Part shown: piece by piece, positions 54,601 to 64,000 of the stretch | How the letters are laid out: the number at the start of each line of letters is the position of its first letter | Position numbering within the stretch: position 1 is the stretch's first letter | Assembly: GCF_003966225.1 (NCBI RefSeq) | Contig: NZ_RXNU01000003.1 | Span: 1-64,000, forward strand | Length of the DNA: 64,000 nucleotides | Direction of reading: 5' to 3' | DNA from: Shewanella canadensis | Lineage (GTDB): Bacteria; Pseudomonadota; Gammaproteobacteria; Enterobacterales; Shewanellaceae | Program-made: the position numbers and the translations under genes | The notes under the pieces: generated by a model | Databases searched by the model: none | The model's input: the letters and a program-made list of their open reading frames with translations, nothing else | What the model was told of the DNA's origin: nothing

Positions 54601-55257
54601 TTATTTCCCGTTGGGCGTATCGCGATGGGGTCGCCATAACTTGGCGATGGCGGCGCCAATCGGTACCATCAGCAAGCCGGGCAGAATATGATGGGTGAGG
54701 ATATGTGAAGGCCCATACATACAGGCGAGTTGCATATAAAGGGCTGGTAACATACCCGCTGCCAAGCTGATCGACATGGCCGTTCGTACGGGGCGTAGAG
54801 GATAGAGACGACGAATGAGGAACAGACCTGACAAGATCAGCGGCAGTGAATAGAGTAGTGTCTCGGTGAAACAATGATCGCGCTTACCTAACATGGATGG
54901 CTCTAGTGCAGGACTGACAAAGCCAATCACGTATTGGGCTACCCAAAATACCATCAGCATGATACCAAAGGCATAAAACTGCTTGGTTAAGGCACCCGGT
55001 ATCGCGTCGCGAAAAGCCAATTGGCAAACCCAGATTATCGCGGCCAGCCCCAGTAAGCACTCAAGCAAAAAACGAGGCTCTTTGAGGAGTTGTGAAAATG
55101 CCCCCGGTCGAACAGGCCCCATCAGGTGGATAAGTACGACCACAAAAAACGCACTCAAACAAAACCAGAGCATGGCCAGTTTGTTGATATTCGGGGGAGG
55201 TGGAACAGGCGCTAAGTTGCGACTGAGATTTGCGATCAGCGAGTCGTGGTTGTTCAT
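54601..55257 (-). CDS. NrsF-type anti-sigma factor (DUF1109), first copy
   Basis: 218-aa six-helix inner-membrane protein, strongly similar along its length to the next gene. It holds the same cysteine motifs, KRDHC and ACMY. Its ATG overlaps the sigma-factor stop by one base (TAATG), so sigma and anti-sigma are translationally coupled. It should bind the ECF sigma factor at the membrane and release it on a metal or thiol signal, as NrsF does in Caulobacter. The stimulus here is inferred. Confidence 0.9.
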   Translation of the reverse strand: MNNHDSLIANLSRNLAPVPPPPNINKLAMLWFCLSAFFVVVLIHLMGPVRPGAFSQLLKEPRFLLECLLGLAAIIWVCQLAFRDAIPGALTKQFYAFGIMLMVFWVAQYVIGFVSPALEPSMLGKRDHCFTETLLYSLPLILSGLFLIRRLYPLRPVRTAMSISLAAGMLPALYMQLACMYGPSHILTHHILPGLLMVPIGAAIAKLWRPHRDTPNGK

Positions 55258-55853
55258 TATTCGTCAGCCTCCAATAACAGCTGTAATTTGTGGATAGCAC
55301 GGTGGATCCGCACTTTGACAGCACTTTCTGATATACAGAGTTTTTCTGCTGTTTCGGCAATACTGTAACCGATGAATTTGGTAAGAATTAACGCCTCTCG
55401 GTGCTGTGGTGACAGTGACACGAGTATGTCGCCCTTGGAAATCTCATTTTCCGCTTCATTATGCTGGCAGCTCAGAGACAAAACCTGCTGATCGCCTCGA
55501 TAGTCATTGATGACTTTTTGTCGATGAGTTTGATTACGTAACGTATCTATTGCCTTGTGGCGCACAATTGCAAACAACCATGGACGGAAAGGCCGTTGAG
55601 GATCATAGGTATGGCGAGCCTGATGTATAGCAATCAGGGATTCCTGCACACAATCTTCAGTGAAGTGCTGGTTACCGAAATGACTGCGCAGGAAATGGGA
55701 AATAACGGATGATAACTCAGTGAGTAATAAACGGTAGTCGGACTCGTTACCCGCTTGTGCGCTCACCATTAATCTTGACCAACGCTGTTCATCTGATCCC
55801 TGAGTCACTGCGATGCCTCTGGTTGAAGTTCCCAATTTAACAGGCCTATTCAA
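55257..55853 (-). CDS. ECF sigma factor (SigF/ECF16-like)
   Basis: 198-aa ECF sigma factor. Region 2 (about 45-110) includes DCVQESLIAIHQARHTYDP and RPFRPWLFAIVRHKAIDTL. Region 4 (about 140-195) includes LSPQHREALILTKFIGYSIA and SAVKVRIHRAIHKL. The DUF1109 genes directly downstream identify the NrsF-linked group, whose members respond to heavy metals. Likely targets are the two promoters at 53699 and 54528. The same motif was not seen upstream of the sigma gene itself. Confidence 0.93.
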   Translation of the reverse strand: MNRPVKLGTSTRGIAVTQGSDEQRWSRLMVSAQAGNESDYRLLLTELSSVISHFLRSHFGNQHFTEDCVQESLIAIHQARHTYDPQRPFRPWLFAIVRHKAIDTLRNQTHRQKVINDYRGDQQVLSLSCQHNEAENEISKGDILVSLSPQHREALILTKFIGYSIAETAEKLCISESAVKVRIHRAIHKLQLLLEADE

Positions 55854-56179
55854 ACTGAAACAGACCGAAGACGGTTAACAAGCTATGTGGATAATCATAG
55901 CAAAGAAGTTTAACCAATCAACTTTTGCAGTACACAGCTAAAATAAGCTATTGACGCCATAGTCGTTTGTTGGCTGTAATGGTGATAAACCTTCAGAGTC
56001 AATTGTTAGCAAAAGGACTTATGGGGTCAAATAGGGGGGCTAATTTTTAGTTCTGTATGGTACTCTTCTGTTCTGAAAATGCTATGAGGGCTGTAAGAGG
56101 TTGTATTCGTCACTTAACAGCACTGCTCATAGCTCCAAAAGTATCAGGCATGAAGATGCCGTTGAAATCCGGATGAAAA
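55854..56179. other. Region between the ECF sigma gene and recR
   Basis: 326 bp containing the right copy of the 15-bp repeat (56024-56038) and the second copy of the ybaB end (56148-56171). It should hold the sigma-gene promoter (minus strand) and a promoter for recR; neither is clear. Confidence 0.55.
56024..56038 (+). repeat. Right copy of GGGGTCAAATAGGGG
   Basis: Identical to 53096-53110; a direct repeat framing the sigma/anti-sigma insert. Confidence 0.7.
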
Positions 56180-56779
56180 ATGAAATTTAGCCCCCTTGTT
56201 GATGAACTGATCCAGTCATTGAAATGTCTCCCCGGAGTGGGTCCCAAGTCAGCACAACGTATGGCGTTTCAGTTATTGGAACGTGATCGTAAGGCCGGAC
56301 AGACTCTGGCACAGGCTTTAGCTTCAGCGATGAGCGATGTAGGGCATTGCCGCTCTTGTCGTACCTTTACGGAGGAGAGTCATTGCCCTATTTGTGCCAG
56401 CAATAAACGGGGACAGTCTGATCTTATCTGTGTCGTAGAGACGCCTGCAGACGTGTTGGCAATCGAAGCGGGTGGTCATTTCAGTGGTCGATATTTTGTC
56501 CTGTTGGGTCACCTGTCGCCACTCGATGGCGTCGGGCCTGAAGAGTTAGGGTTATCCCGACTCGAAGAGCATCTTTGTTCCGGTGGGGTTTCAGAGCTTA
56601 TCTTAGCGACGAATCCAACGGTTGAGGGTGATGCCACGGCTCACTTTATCGCAGATATGGCTAAAGTTCACAATGTCTCTGTGAGCCGAATCGCACATGG
56701 TGTCCCCGTTGGGGGCGAGCTTGAGTACGTGGATAGTACGACATTGGCACTCTCTTTTAATGGACGTCTGCCAATTTAA
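56180..56779 (+). CDS. recR: Recombination mediator RecR
   Basis: 199-aa protein that with RecF/RecO loads RecA on gapped DNA. The helix-hairpin-helix [17 protein letters not shown], zinc cysteines 57, 60, 69 and 72, and Toprim motif [12 protein letters not shown] are intact. It is separated from its usual partner ybaB by the 3-kb insert, so it must rely on a promoter at the insert edge or on read-through. Confidence 0.97.
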   Translation: MKFSPLVDELIQSLKCLPGVGPKSAQRMAFQLLERDRKAGQTLAQALASAMSDVGHCRSCRTFTEESHCPICASNKRGQSDLICVVETPADVLAIEAGGHFSGRYFVLLGHLSPLDGVGPEELGLSRLEEHLCSGGVSELILATNPTVEGDATAHFIADMAKVHNVSVSRIAHGVPVGGELEYVDSTTLALSFNGRLPI

Positions 56780-56898
56780 CGTACAACGCGTACCAGTGCT
56801 TGACGGCGCAGGTAACCGAATCGAATTCCAGTGTTTGCTATGCAGGCGCTGGTTTTTTTTGATATATCGAATTATTAAACCTCATAACCCCTTTTCCC

Positions 56899-56926
56899 CT
56901 TGAAAAGCAAAATTCCAGCCCCATCT
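56899..56926 (+). promoter_or_regulatory. Sigma-32 heat-shock promoter of htpG
   Basis: CTTGAAA (56899-56905), 13 nt, CCCCATCT (56919-56926) matches the E. coli sigma-32 consensus CTTGAAA-N11-15-CCCCATNT exactly. It lies 49 bp before the htpG ATG. Confidence 0.88.
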
Positions 56927-56974
56927 CTACTTGCATAAAGAAAAACGCTTTGTGAAATACAGAAGGAATAATCC

Positions 56975-58891
56975 ATGTCACAACAAGAAACTCACGGCTT
57001 TCAAACTGAAGTCAAGCAACTCCTAAACTTGATGATCCACTCTTTGTACTCAAATAAAGAGATTTTCTTGCGTGAATTGGTATCTAACGCAGCCGATGCG
57101 GCAGACAAGCTGCGTTATGAGGCACTGACTAACGATGCTCTCTATGAAGGTGATGGCGAGCTGCGCGTTCGCATCAGTACCAATAAAGAGAAAGGCACAG
57201 TAACGATTGAAGATAATGGTATCGGTATGACCCGCGATACTGTTATTGAGCACTTAGGTACCATTGCAAAGTCAGGCACGGCAGATTTCTTTAAAAACTT
57301 ATCAGGCGATGAGTCAAAAGATTCACAACTTATCGGTCAGTTTGGTGTGGGTTTCTACTCTTCATTTATTGTGGCCGATAAGGTTACCGTTCGTACCCGC
57401 GCCGCTGGACATGCTCAGGACGAAGGGGTGAAATGGGAATCGGCGGGTGAAGGTGACTTTACCGTAGACACCATAGTGAAAGAAACTCGCGGTACAGAGA
57501 TCGTACTGCACCTTCGTGAAGAAGAGAAAGAGTTTGCTGACGATTATCGTCTTCGTTCAATCATTACTAAGTATTCAGATCATATCTCTGTTCCCGTTGA
57601 GATGTGGGAAGAGGGGACGCCTGCCATTGAGGCGACTGAAGAGCAAGAAGCGGTTGCAGCGACTGACGGCCAATGGCAATCGATGAACAAGGCGACTGCA
57701 CTTTGGACTCGAAACAAGAGTGATGTGTCTAAAGAGGAGTATGAAGAGTTCTACAAGCATATCTCCCATGACTTTACCGATCCGCTACTGTGGAGCCACA
57801 ACCGAGTAGAAGGTAAGCAAGAGTACACCAGCTTGCTTTATATCCCTTCGAAGGCACCGTGGGATATGTGGAACCGTGACCGTAAGCATGGTCTGAAGCT
57901 ATTTGTTCAACGTGTATTTGTAATGGATGATGCTGAGCAGTTTATGCCTAGCTATCTTCGATTCGTTCAGGGTCTTATCGACTCTAATGATCTGCCGTTA
58001 AACGTATCGCGTGAAATTTTGCAGGACAACAAGGTCACGACGGCACTTCGTACGGCAGTGACTAAACGTGTGCTTGGCATGTTAGAGAAACTGGCAAAGA
58101 ATGATGCTGAGAAATATCAGACGTTCTGGGCTGAATTTGGTCAGGTACTAAAAGAGGGACCTGCCGAAGATATGGTAAACAAGGAGCGTATTGCTGGCTT
58201 GTTACGTTTCGCATCGACCCACACTGAAGATGCAGCTCCTACGGTATCGCTTGCCGATTACGTGAGCCGTATGCAGGAAGGTCAGAACAAGATCTATTAT
58301 ATCGTTGCCGACAGTCATGAAGCTGCTGCAAACAGTCCGCACTTAGAGCTTCTTCGTAAGAAAGGCATCGAAGTTGTATTGATGTCAGAGCGTATCGATG
58401 AGTGGTTGATCAATCACCTGACAGACTTTGATGGTAAACAGCTTCACTCTGTGACTCGCGGCGATCTTGAGCTTGGCGAGCTGGAAGATGCCGGTGAGAA
58501 AGAAGCGCAAGAGAAGCTTGAAACTGAGTCTGAAGGCTTAGTTAAACGTATTAAAGATTCCCTGGGTGAGAAAGTGTCGGCAGTTAAAGTGACGACTCGT
58601 CTGACCGATACGCCAGCCTGTGTCGTTGCTGGTGAAGGTGAGATGTCTACTCAGATGATTAAGTTGATGGAGGCTGCGGGTCAATCTGTTCCTGAAAGCA
58701 AACCAACATTTGAAATTAATCCAGAGCATCCACTGGTTGCTCGTCTTAACGATGAGCAAGATGAAGCGTTATTCGCTCAGTGGAGTGATTTGCTACTTCA
58801 GCAAGCACAGCTCTCTGAAAAAGGCAGTTTAGTTGACCCTTCGGCCTTCATTAAGCTGATGAATGAGATGCTGTTAGCTAACCTGAAGTAA
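56975..58891 (+). CDS. htpG: Hsp90 chaperone HtpG
   Basis: 638-aa ATP-dependent chaperone. N-terminal motifs [40 protein letters not shown] and [11 protein letters not shown] are GHKL ATP-binding elements. Middle and C-terminal domains follow to [15 protein letters not shown] is before the ATG. A perfect sigma-32 promoter indicates heat-shock control. Confidence 0.98.
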   Translation: MSQQETHGFQTEVKQLLNLMIHSLYSNKEIFLRELVSNAADAADKLRYEALTNDALYEGDGELRVRISTNKEKGTVTIEDNGIGMTRDTVIEHLGTIAKSGTADFFKNLSGDESKDSQLIGQFGVGFYSSFIVADKVTVRTRAAGHAQDEGVKWESAGEGDFTVDTIVKETRGTEIVLHLREEEKEFADDYRLRSIITKYSDHISVPVEMWEEGTPAIEATEEQEAVAATDGQWQSMNKATALWTRNKSDVSKEEYEEFYKHISHDFTDPLLWSHNRVEGKQEYTSLLYIPSKAPWDMWNRDRKHGLKLFVQRVFVMDDAEQFMPSYLRFVQGLIDSNDLPLNVSREILQDNKVTTALRTAVTKRVLGMLEKLAKNDAEKYQTFWAEFGQVLKEGPAEDMVNKERIAGLLRFASTHTEDAAPTVSLADYVSRMQEGQNKIYYIVADSHEAAANSPHLELLRKKGIEVVLMSERIDEWLINHLTDFDGKQLHSVTRGDLELGELEDAGEKEAQEKLETESEGLVKRIKDSLGEKVSAVKVTTRLTDTPACVVAGEGEMSTQMIKLMEAAGQSVPESKPTFEINPEHPLVARLNDEQDEALFAQWSDLLLQQAQLSEKGSLVDPSAFIKLMNEMLLANLK

Positions 58892-58898
58892 TATTAGG

Positions 58899-58934
58899 GA
58901 CAATATCAGCGATAATATCAGCGACAATATGAGG
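58899..58934 (+). repeat. Three 12-nt tandem units after htpG
   Basis: GACAATATCAGC, GATAATATCAGC and GACAATATGAGG follow one another from 7 nt after the htpG stop. Confidence 0.6.
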
Positions 58935-58984
58935 CAGGACGTCTGATACCTGAGTGTATATGGACAAGGTTCTGCCTCTTTTTT
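58931..58984 (+). terminator. Terminator of htpG
   Basis: GAGGCAG/CTGCCTC stem around a long 34-nt loop, followed by six T. Confidence 0.7.
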
Positions 58985-59034
58985 ATACCTAAATAGAAGA
59001 TCGTGGTTTATTAAGGCTCATCTCAAGGATCGTT

Positions 59035-59880
59035 ATGGAAACCGTTTTGGAACTGACTAAAGAGAATATTCAGCAGATAGTAGATGTTTCAATGAAGCAG
59101 CTGGTTGTCTTATCTTTTTGGTCTCAACAGAGCCCCGAAAGTGTCGGCCTGTGTCAGGTGTTAACTTCGATGGCACAGAAGCAATCCGGGCGTTTTGTTT
59201 TGGCGAAGGTTGATTGCGATAGTGAGATGGAGATCGCTAACTATTTTCAAATTCAAAATGTACCGACCACGCTTGTTTTGAGCGAAGGAAAGCCTATCGA
59301 TGGATTTGCCGGAAGTCAGGATGAAGGGCAAATATCGGCTATGCTCGACAAGCACCTGCCTGCAGAGTGGGAGTTGCAACTAAATCAGGCAAAGAACCAT
59401 CTTGCTGTGCATGAATTTGAACCTGCGCTGGTGTTGTTAAAACAGGCGTTCGCCGAGTCACCCAATGCTGAAGTGGCTCTGGTTTATGCCGATGCGCAAC
59501 TGATGGCGGGAGAGCTTGTTACAGCGGCCCAGCTCTTGGATAGTGTCGGCCTTGCCGATCAGGACAGTTATTATCAAAGTTTAAAAGCTAAACTTGCGCT
59601 TGCATTGGATGCGGCCGATACACCAGAGATAAGGCAGCTACAGCAAGCTGTCGAAAGCGAACCATCAAATATCGCAGTCTTGATGGAGCTGGTAAAAGCA
59701 CTGCATCAGGCCAAACGAAACGAAGAAGCGCTGGCGTTGTTGTTTGCCCCATTATCGAAAGATATCGCGATTGAAAATGGCGATGCCAAAAAGCTGTTTT
59801 TGGAGATATTGACTGCGCTGGGGCAGGGTAATGCACTGGCCAATCAATACAGACGAAAATTGTACAGTTTACTTTATTAG
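59035..59880 (+). CDS. cnoX: Chaperedoxin CnoX (YbbN-like)
   Basis: 281-aa cytosolic protein: thioredoxin fold (1-110) and TPR-like helices (115-281). The usual CxxC is absent; the active-site position reads WSQQSPES, also without the single Cys of E. coli CnoX, though the second Cys in KVDCDSE remains. CnoX protects proteins from HOCl-type oxidation and passes them to DnaK and GroEL. The C-terminal end YRRKLYSLLY matches E. coli. It follows htpG in a chaperone neighbourhood. Confidence 0.93.
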   Translation: METVLELTKENIQQIVDVSMKQLVVLSFWSQQSPESVGLCQVLTSMAQKQSGRFVLAKVDCDSEMEIANYFQIQNVPTTLVLSEGKPIDGFAGSQDEGQISAMLDKHLPAEWELQLNQAKNHLAVHEFEPALVLLKQAFAESPNAEVALVYADAQLMAGELVTAAQLLDSVGLADQDSYYQSLKAKLALALDAADTPEIRQLQQAVESEPSNIAVLMELVKALHQAKRNEEALALLFAPLSKDIAIENGDAKKLFLEILTALGQGNALANQYRRKLYSLLY

Positions 59881-60060
59881 GTCATGTTTGGTGTTTTAGT
59901 ACAAAAGATCGACATAATTGCCGGTTAGTCATTTTATCGGTAAAAAATTCTTGTCTATCAGGCTAAAGTCTAACTAAATCCAGCCTAAAACTCATTCAAA
60001 ACCCTTCAAAAGGGCGGCCAATTGTGCGAAGATCGCCGCCCAATGATAAAAACTATGTGA

Positions 60061-60723
<663 letters not shown>

Positions 60724-60780
60724 CCACAATCTAATCGCTTGAGTCAAAGCCATGACTAAATGAGCTAGTTCTCATATTTT

Positions 60781-60808
60781 AAAAAGCTCACTTAAGTGGG
60801 CTTTTTTT
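60781..60808 (+). terminator. Intrinsic terminator of adk
   Basis: AGCTCAC/GTGGGCT stem (one G-T) with TTAA loop and flanking A/T runs. Confidence 0.88.
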
Positions 60809-61075
60809 ATGGGGTTTTGGATGCTAGCCTAGATGAGTTTACGGGGGCCCATCTTGATGGTATTTATGTGTGGTTGCCCTTTGTGCGGGTTAGATATACA
60901 AGAGGAATTTCTATTAATAATGACTAAAATTGTGATTATTAACGGTTATCGGCATTGGTTTCTGTTATGCCGCTCTTCTGCGTTCCCGCAGACACGATTG
61001 CGAACATTCTTTTCGCTGCTATTGGTGGTTCCAACCGGTAGAAGAATTAACTATTAAGTACAATTGGTATTTTAA

Positions 61076-62083
61076 ATGAATACAACGATGAGCGAGACAA
61101 CCCCGGCATTTGGTGTACTCTTGGTGAATTTGGGGACCCCAGATTCTCCAAGTGCGAGTGACGTTAAACGTTTTCTTAAGCAGTTTCTAAGCGATCCCCG
61201 TGTTGTGGATCTGAATCCATTGATTTGGAAACCGATTTTAAATGGCATCATTTTAAATACTCGTCCCGCTAAAGTCGCAAAATTATATCAAGCTATTTGG
61301 TCTGATGAAGGCTCTCCGTTAATGGTGGTCAGTCAGCATCAACGGGAGAAGGTCGCCAGCTTACTGCAAGAGCAGCTTGGACAAGCGATCCCTGTGGAGC
61401 TGGGGATGAGTTATGGCAACCCCTCTTTGGCTTCCGGTTTAGAAAAACTGAAGCAACAAGGTGTCAAACGGATAGTCGTACTCCCACTTTATCCGCAATA
61501 TTCATGTTCGACCGTCGCACCGGTTTTTGACGCCATTGCAGCCGAGTTTAAAGGTTGGAGGGATATTCCCGAGACCCGGTTTAATAAAGAGTACTATCAA
61601 GATCCCACTTATATTCAGGCATTGGCCTCCTCTGTGAAGTCTCACTGGAAGCAACATGGTCAGGCCGATGTTCTATTGATGTCCTTTCATGGCGTGCCGG
61701 TAAGATATGTTAATGAAGGGGACCCTTATCAAGCGCAGTGCCAGGCTACGGCACTCCTACTTGCTCAGGCCTTAGGATTGAAGGATGAACAGTGGAAGCT
61801 CTGTTTCCAGTCACAGTTTGGAAAGGAGGAGTGGTTAACGCCATATACTGACAAGTTATTGGAATCACTCCCTGAGAAAGGCGTGAAATCAGTCGATATT
61901 ATGTGTCCTGCATTCGCCGCCGATTGCTTAGAAACCCTTGAAGAGATCTCTATCGGTGGTAAAGAGAGCTTTATCGAATCGGGTGGTGAACGCTATCGCT
62001 TTATTCCCTGCCTTAATGACAATGACCCTCACATTGAATTGTTAGCTAAGCTCATCACTGAGCAAGCATCTCAATGGGTTTGA
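61076..62083 (+). CDS. hemH: Ferrochelatase HemH
   Basis: 335-aa enzyme inserting iron into protoporphyrin IX, the last heme step. GVLLVNLGTPDSP, VLPLYPQYSCSTVAPVFD, MSFHGVP with the catalytic His, and CPAFAADCLETLEEI are diagnostic. The first Met at 61076 is adopted; Met at 61088 is possible. No cysteine-rich cluster tail is present. Confidence 0.97.
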   Translation: MNTTMSETTPAFGVLLVNLGTPDSPSASDVKRFLKQFLSDPRVVDLNPLIWKPILNGIILNTRPAKVAKLYQAIWSDEGSPLMVVSQHQREKVASLLQEQLGQAIPVELGMSYGNPSLASGLEKLKQQGVKRIVVLPLYPQYSCSTVAPVFDAIAAEFKGWRDIPETRFNKEYYQDPTYIQALASSVKSHWKQHGQADVLLMSFHGVPVRYVNEGDPYQAQCQATALLLAQALGLKDEQWKLCFQSQFGKEEWLTPYTDKLLESLPEKGVKSVDIMCPAFAADCLETLEEISIGGKESFIESGGERYRFIPCLNDNDPHIELLAKLITEQASQWV

Positions 62084-62257
62084 GCTTAATTTAAAAAACT
62101 TGACTTGCTTACTGGTGAAATTCACTGTGTATGTTAGGATCTGCCGCCATTTATATTGGCTCTCAGCACGCCGTGGGTCAATATAGTGGTTGTGTTGCCT
62201 TTTAGGCCAGGCTCACATAAGCCAATATCCCTTGTTGCCAAATAGCGAGATCATAAA

Positions 62258-63562
62258 ATGAAGTTTCCAGGTCAGCGAAAGTCCAAGCACTATTTCCCCG
62301 TAAAAAATCGTGACCCATTATTGGCGCAAATGACGCAACAGCCTCGACGCTTTCCAACATACATAACCGGTATCGACCAGACTTTGGTGGATATCGAAGC
62401 AAAAGTCGGTGATGAACTTCTTGAGCGATATGCGTTGCCTAAAGGTAACTCTACACTTATCGATGATGAAAAAGCCCATGCGCTGTATTCAGAGTTGAAA
62501 ACCAATAAACTGGTCAGCGATGAGTTTGCCGGCGGTACCATAGGCAATACGGTCCATAATTACTCGATCCTTGCCGATGACAGATCTGTGCTATTTGGTG
62601 TGATGAGCAATAATATTGAGGTAGGCAGTTATGCCTACCGCTATCTGTGTAATACCTCTTCAAAAGTCGATCTTAACTATCTGCAGCCTGTTAGTGGGCC
62701 GATAGGTCGTTGTTTCACCCTTATCTCAGAATGTGGTGAGCGTACCTTTGCCATCAGTAAAGGCGCGATGGATAAATTGACACCCGAATATATCGATAAA
62801 GATATTGTTCAGGGGGCATCGGCCTTGATATTAACGGCCTATTTGATGAGAGCCTGTGACGGCGATCAGATAACTGATGCGGCACTTAAAGCCATCGAGT
62901 ATGCAAAAGAAGCAGATGTACCGGTTGTATTAACTTTAGGGACACGCTTCTTGATCGAAGAAGACCCTAGCTGGTGGAAGTCGTTTATCAAAGATAATGT
63001 CACCATCTTAGCGATGAATGAAGATGAAGGGGAAGCCTTGACCGGTTTCAAAGATCCGTTACAGGCCAGTGAGGCGGCGCTTGAGTTGTGTGATCTGGTG
63101 TTAACTACGGCTGGCCCTCTCGGACTTTATATGGCGGGTTATACGGAGGACTCGGAGAAGAGAGAAACCACTCATACTCTTCTGCCAGGTATGATCCCTG
63201 AGTTTAACCGTTACGAGTTCTCTCGTCCCAAGTTAAAATCTGCCTGTGATACACCGATTAAAGTGTATGCTCATATTTCTCCCTACATGGGAGGTCCGGA
63301 GAAGATCCGTAATACCAACGGTGCCGGTGATGGCGCACTTGCAGCTTTACTGCACGATCTGGCATCGAATACGTTCCATAAAGCCAATGTTCCGGGATCA
63401 AGCAAACATATGCGTGATGGCTTGTGCTACTCATCGTTTTCTCAAGTTTGTAAATATGCTAACCGAGTGGCGTACGAAGTGCTGGCTCAGCATAGTCCTC
63501 GTCTGTCCCGCGGCTTACCTGAGCGTGAAGATAGCTTAGAAGAGGCGTACTGGGAAAGATAA
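62258..63562 (+). CDS. gsk: Inosine-guanosine kinase
   Basis: 434-aa ribokinase-family enzyme phosphorylating inosine and guanosine. FAGGTIGNTVHNYSILADD and the C-terminal anion-hole motif TNGAGDGALAALLHDL with the catalytic Asp are present. The length and MKFPGQRKSKHYFPV start match E. coli Gsk. It lies after hemH and ends at a bidirectional terminator. Confidence 0.96.
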   Translation: MKFPGQRKSKHYFPVKNRDPLLAQMTQQPRRFPTYITGIDQTLVDIEAKVGDELLERYALPKGNSTLIDDEKAHALYSELKTNKLVSDEFAGGTIGNTVHNYSILADDRSVLFGVMSNNIEVGSYAYRYLCNTSSKVDLNYLQPVSGPIGRCFTLISECGERTFAISKGAMDKLTPEYIDKDIVQGASALILTAYLMRACDGDQITDAALKAIEYAKEADVPVVLTLGTRFLIEEDPSWWKSFIKDNVTILAMNEDEGEALTGFKDPLQASEAALELCDLVLTTAGPLGLYMAGYTEDSEKRETTHTLLPGMIPEFNRYEFSRPKLKSACDTPIKVYAHISPYMGGPEKIRNTNGAGDGALAALLHDLASNTFHKANVPGSSKHMRDGLCYSSFSQVCKYANRVAYEVLAQHSPRLSRGLPEREDSLEEAYWER

Positions 63563-63615
63563 CCGGCACTAATACCTCTGTCGATGTAATCAATGTCAGA
63601 ATGAATAGATAGAAG

Positions 63616-63642
63616 AAAGGCGTCCAATTGGACGCCTTTTTT
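63616..63642. terminator. Bidirectional terminator of gsk and the symporter gene
   Basis: AAAGGCGTCC/GGACGCCTTT stem with AATT loop, followed by a T-run; it lies between the two convergent genes. Confidence 0.92.
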
Positions 63643-63693
63643 ATGTTTACCTAATAGGTATCTCGTCATCAGATATCGAGTTTTTGACCATCG

Positions 63694-64000
63694 CTATGAT
63701 TTAGCGTGAAGTTGATCGTTGAAGTTACCAGCGGTCTTACCCGCTTGAGTATCATTGAAAGTCTCTTCGTTGAACTCTTTTTCTGATTTAGCAATGACCA
63801 CGGTCGCCACAGTATCGCCGGTGACATTGACGGCCGTTCGCACCATATCCAGTAATCTATCGACACCGATAATCAATGCAATGCCTTCGACGGGCAGCCC
63901 GACCTGATTCAGTACCATGGCTAGCATGATAAGGCCTACACCGGGAACCCCCGCCGTACCGATCGATGCCAGAGTCGCTGTGACAACCACCATGGTGTAA
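63694..64000 (-). CDS. Dicarboxylate/amino acid:cation symporter, C-terminal part (cut by window edge)
   Basis: The visible 99-102 residues are the C-terminal end of an SDF-family symporter. [17 protein letters not shown] is the re-entrant hairpin HP2 and [17 protein letters not shown] is the helix with the conserved Asp residues that bind sodium and substrate. The tail is acidic. The gene runs past 64000, so the full length and start are not visible. It is a GltP/GltT/DctA relative and distinct from the SstT gene at 9821. Confidence 0.9.
   Translation of the reverse strand, partial: YTMVVVTATLASIGTAGVPGVGLIMLAMVLNQVGLPVEGIALIIGVDRLLDMVRTAVNVTGDTVATVVIAKSEKEFNEETFNDTQAGKTAGNFNDQLHAKS

Larger units (their letters stand above)
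53028..56173. mobile_element. Probable insertion between ybaB and recR
   Basis: The end of ybaB (53028-53049, ATGAAGATGCCGTT core) recurs as an imperfect copy at 56148-56171 just before recR. A 15-bp repeat GGGGTCAAATAGGGG lies at both sides (53096-53110 and 56024-56038). Between them are an ECF sigma factor, two DUF1109 anti-sigma genes and a secreted protein, all on the minus strand against the direction of the host operon. No transposase is present, so the mover is lost or acted in trans. Confidence 0.65.

Noticed and set aside
60833..61057. 74-aa frame between adk and hemH
   Set aside because: No ribosome-binding site and no family resemblance; it lies in the hemH promoter region.

Overview
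The window is a chromosomal segment from a gammaproteobacterium, most probably a marine Shewanella. This is inferred from remembered gene content and order: queA-tgt-yajC-secDF, suhB/trmJ-cysE-iscRSUA-hscBA-fdx-iscX-ndk, and apt-dnaX-ybaB-recR-htpG-cnoX-adk-hemH-gsk. Housekeeping proteins match E. coli lengths and key residue numbers closely (IscS Lys206/Cys328, IscR Cys92/98/104/His107, RecR Cys57/60/69/72). No prophage, CRISPR array, rRNA gene or complete insertion sequence is visible.

Layout. 1-550: tRNA-Glu(UUC) and tRNA-Ala(GGC), then two terminators. 0.5-12 kb: an ABC half-transporter, an Ada/AlkA fusion coupled to Ogt, a DEAD-box helicase, a CX5R phosphatase, a PLD lipoprotein, CheV and SstT. 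12-22 kb: RluA, AcpH, the queA-tgt-yajC-secD-secF tRNA modification and secretion cluster, a sulfur/siroheme pair and YaeQ. 22-26 kb: a CstA-family transporter beside the BtsS/BtsR two-component system, with three BtsR-type boxes in the transporter's upstream region. 26-31 kb: YecH, an orphan ParA/ribbon-helix-helix pair, PilZ, PsiE, NnrS and SuhB. 31-40 kb: TrmJ, CysE and the full isc operon. The operon is broken between fdx and iscX by a 264-bp MITE-like element. 40-45 kb: a TonB-dependent receptor, a DksA-type zinc-finger protein and DusC.

The most interesting accessory material lies at 45-56 kb. (i) An HvfABC-type RiPP locus encodes a secreted precursor with twelve EGKCG motifs, a multinuclear non-heme iron oxidase (DUF692) and its DUF2063 partner. 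This family makes copper-binding oxazolone/thioamide peptides. (ii) Between ybaB and recR, normally neighbours, sits a roughly 3-kb insert. It carries an ECF sigma factor, two tandem NrsF-type (DUF1109) anti-sigma paralogues and a small secreted protein. Two promoters in the insert share the same -35/-10 pattern, TGTAAC-N17-CGTATC. The insert is bounded by a 15-bp direct repeat and by a second copy of the end of ybaB.

Other signals: an E. coli-like programmed frameshift site in dnaX (A AAA AAG with an upstream SD-like element and an immediate -1 stop); candidate NsrR, CRP, FNR/EtrA, IscR and sigma-32 sites; a candidate terminated small RNA with a 10-codon ORF between psiE and nnrS; and several short tandem repeats (12- or 15-nt units) close to gene ends.

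All calls come from reading sequence and family motifs from memory; no search or folding program was run. Start codons were moved from the longest frame when a ribosome-binding site or family length supported it.
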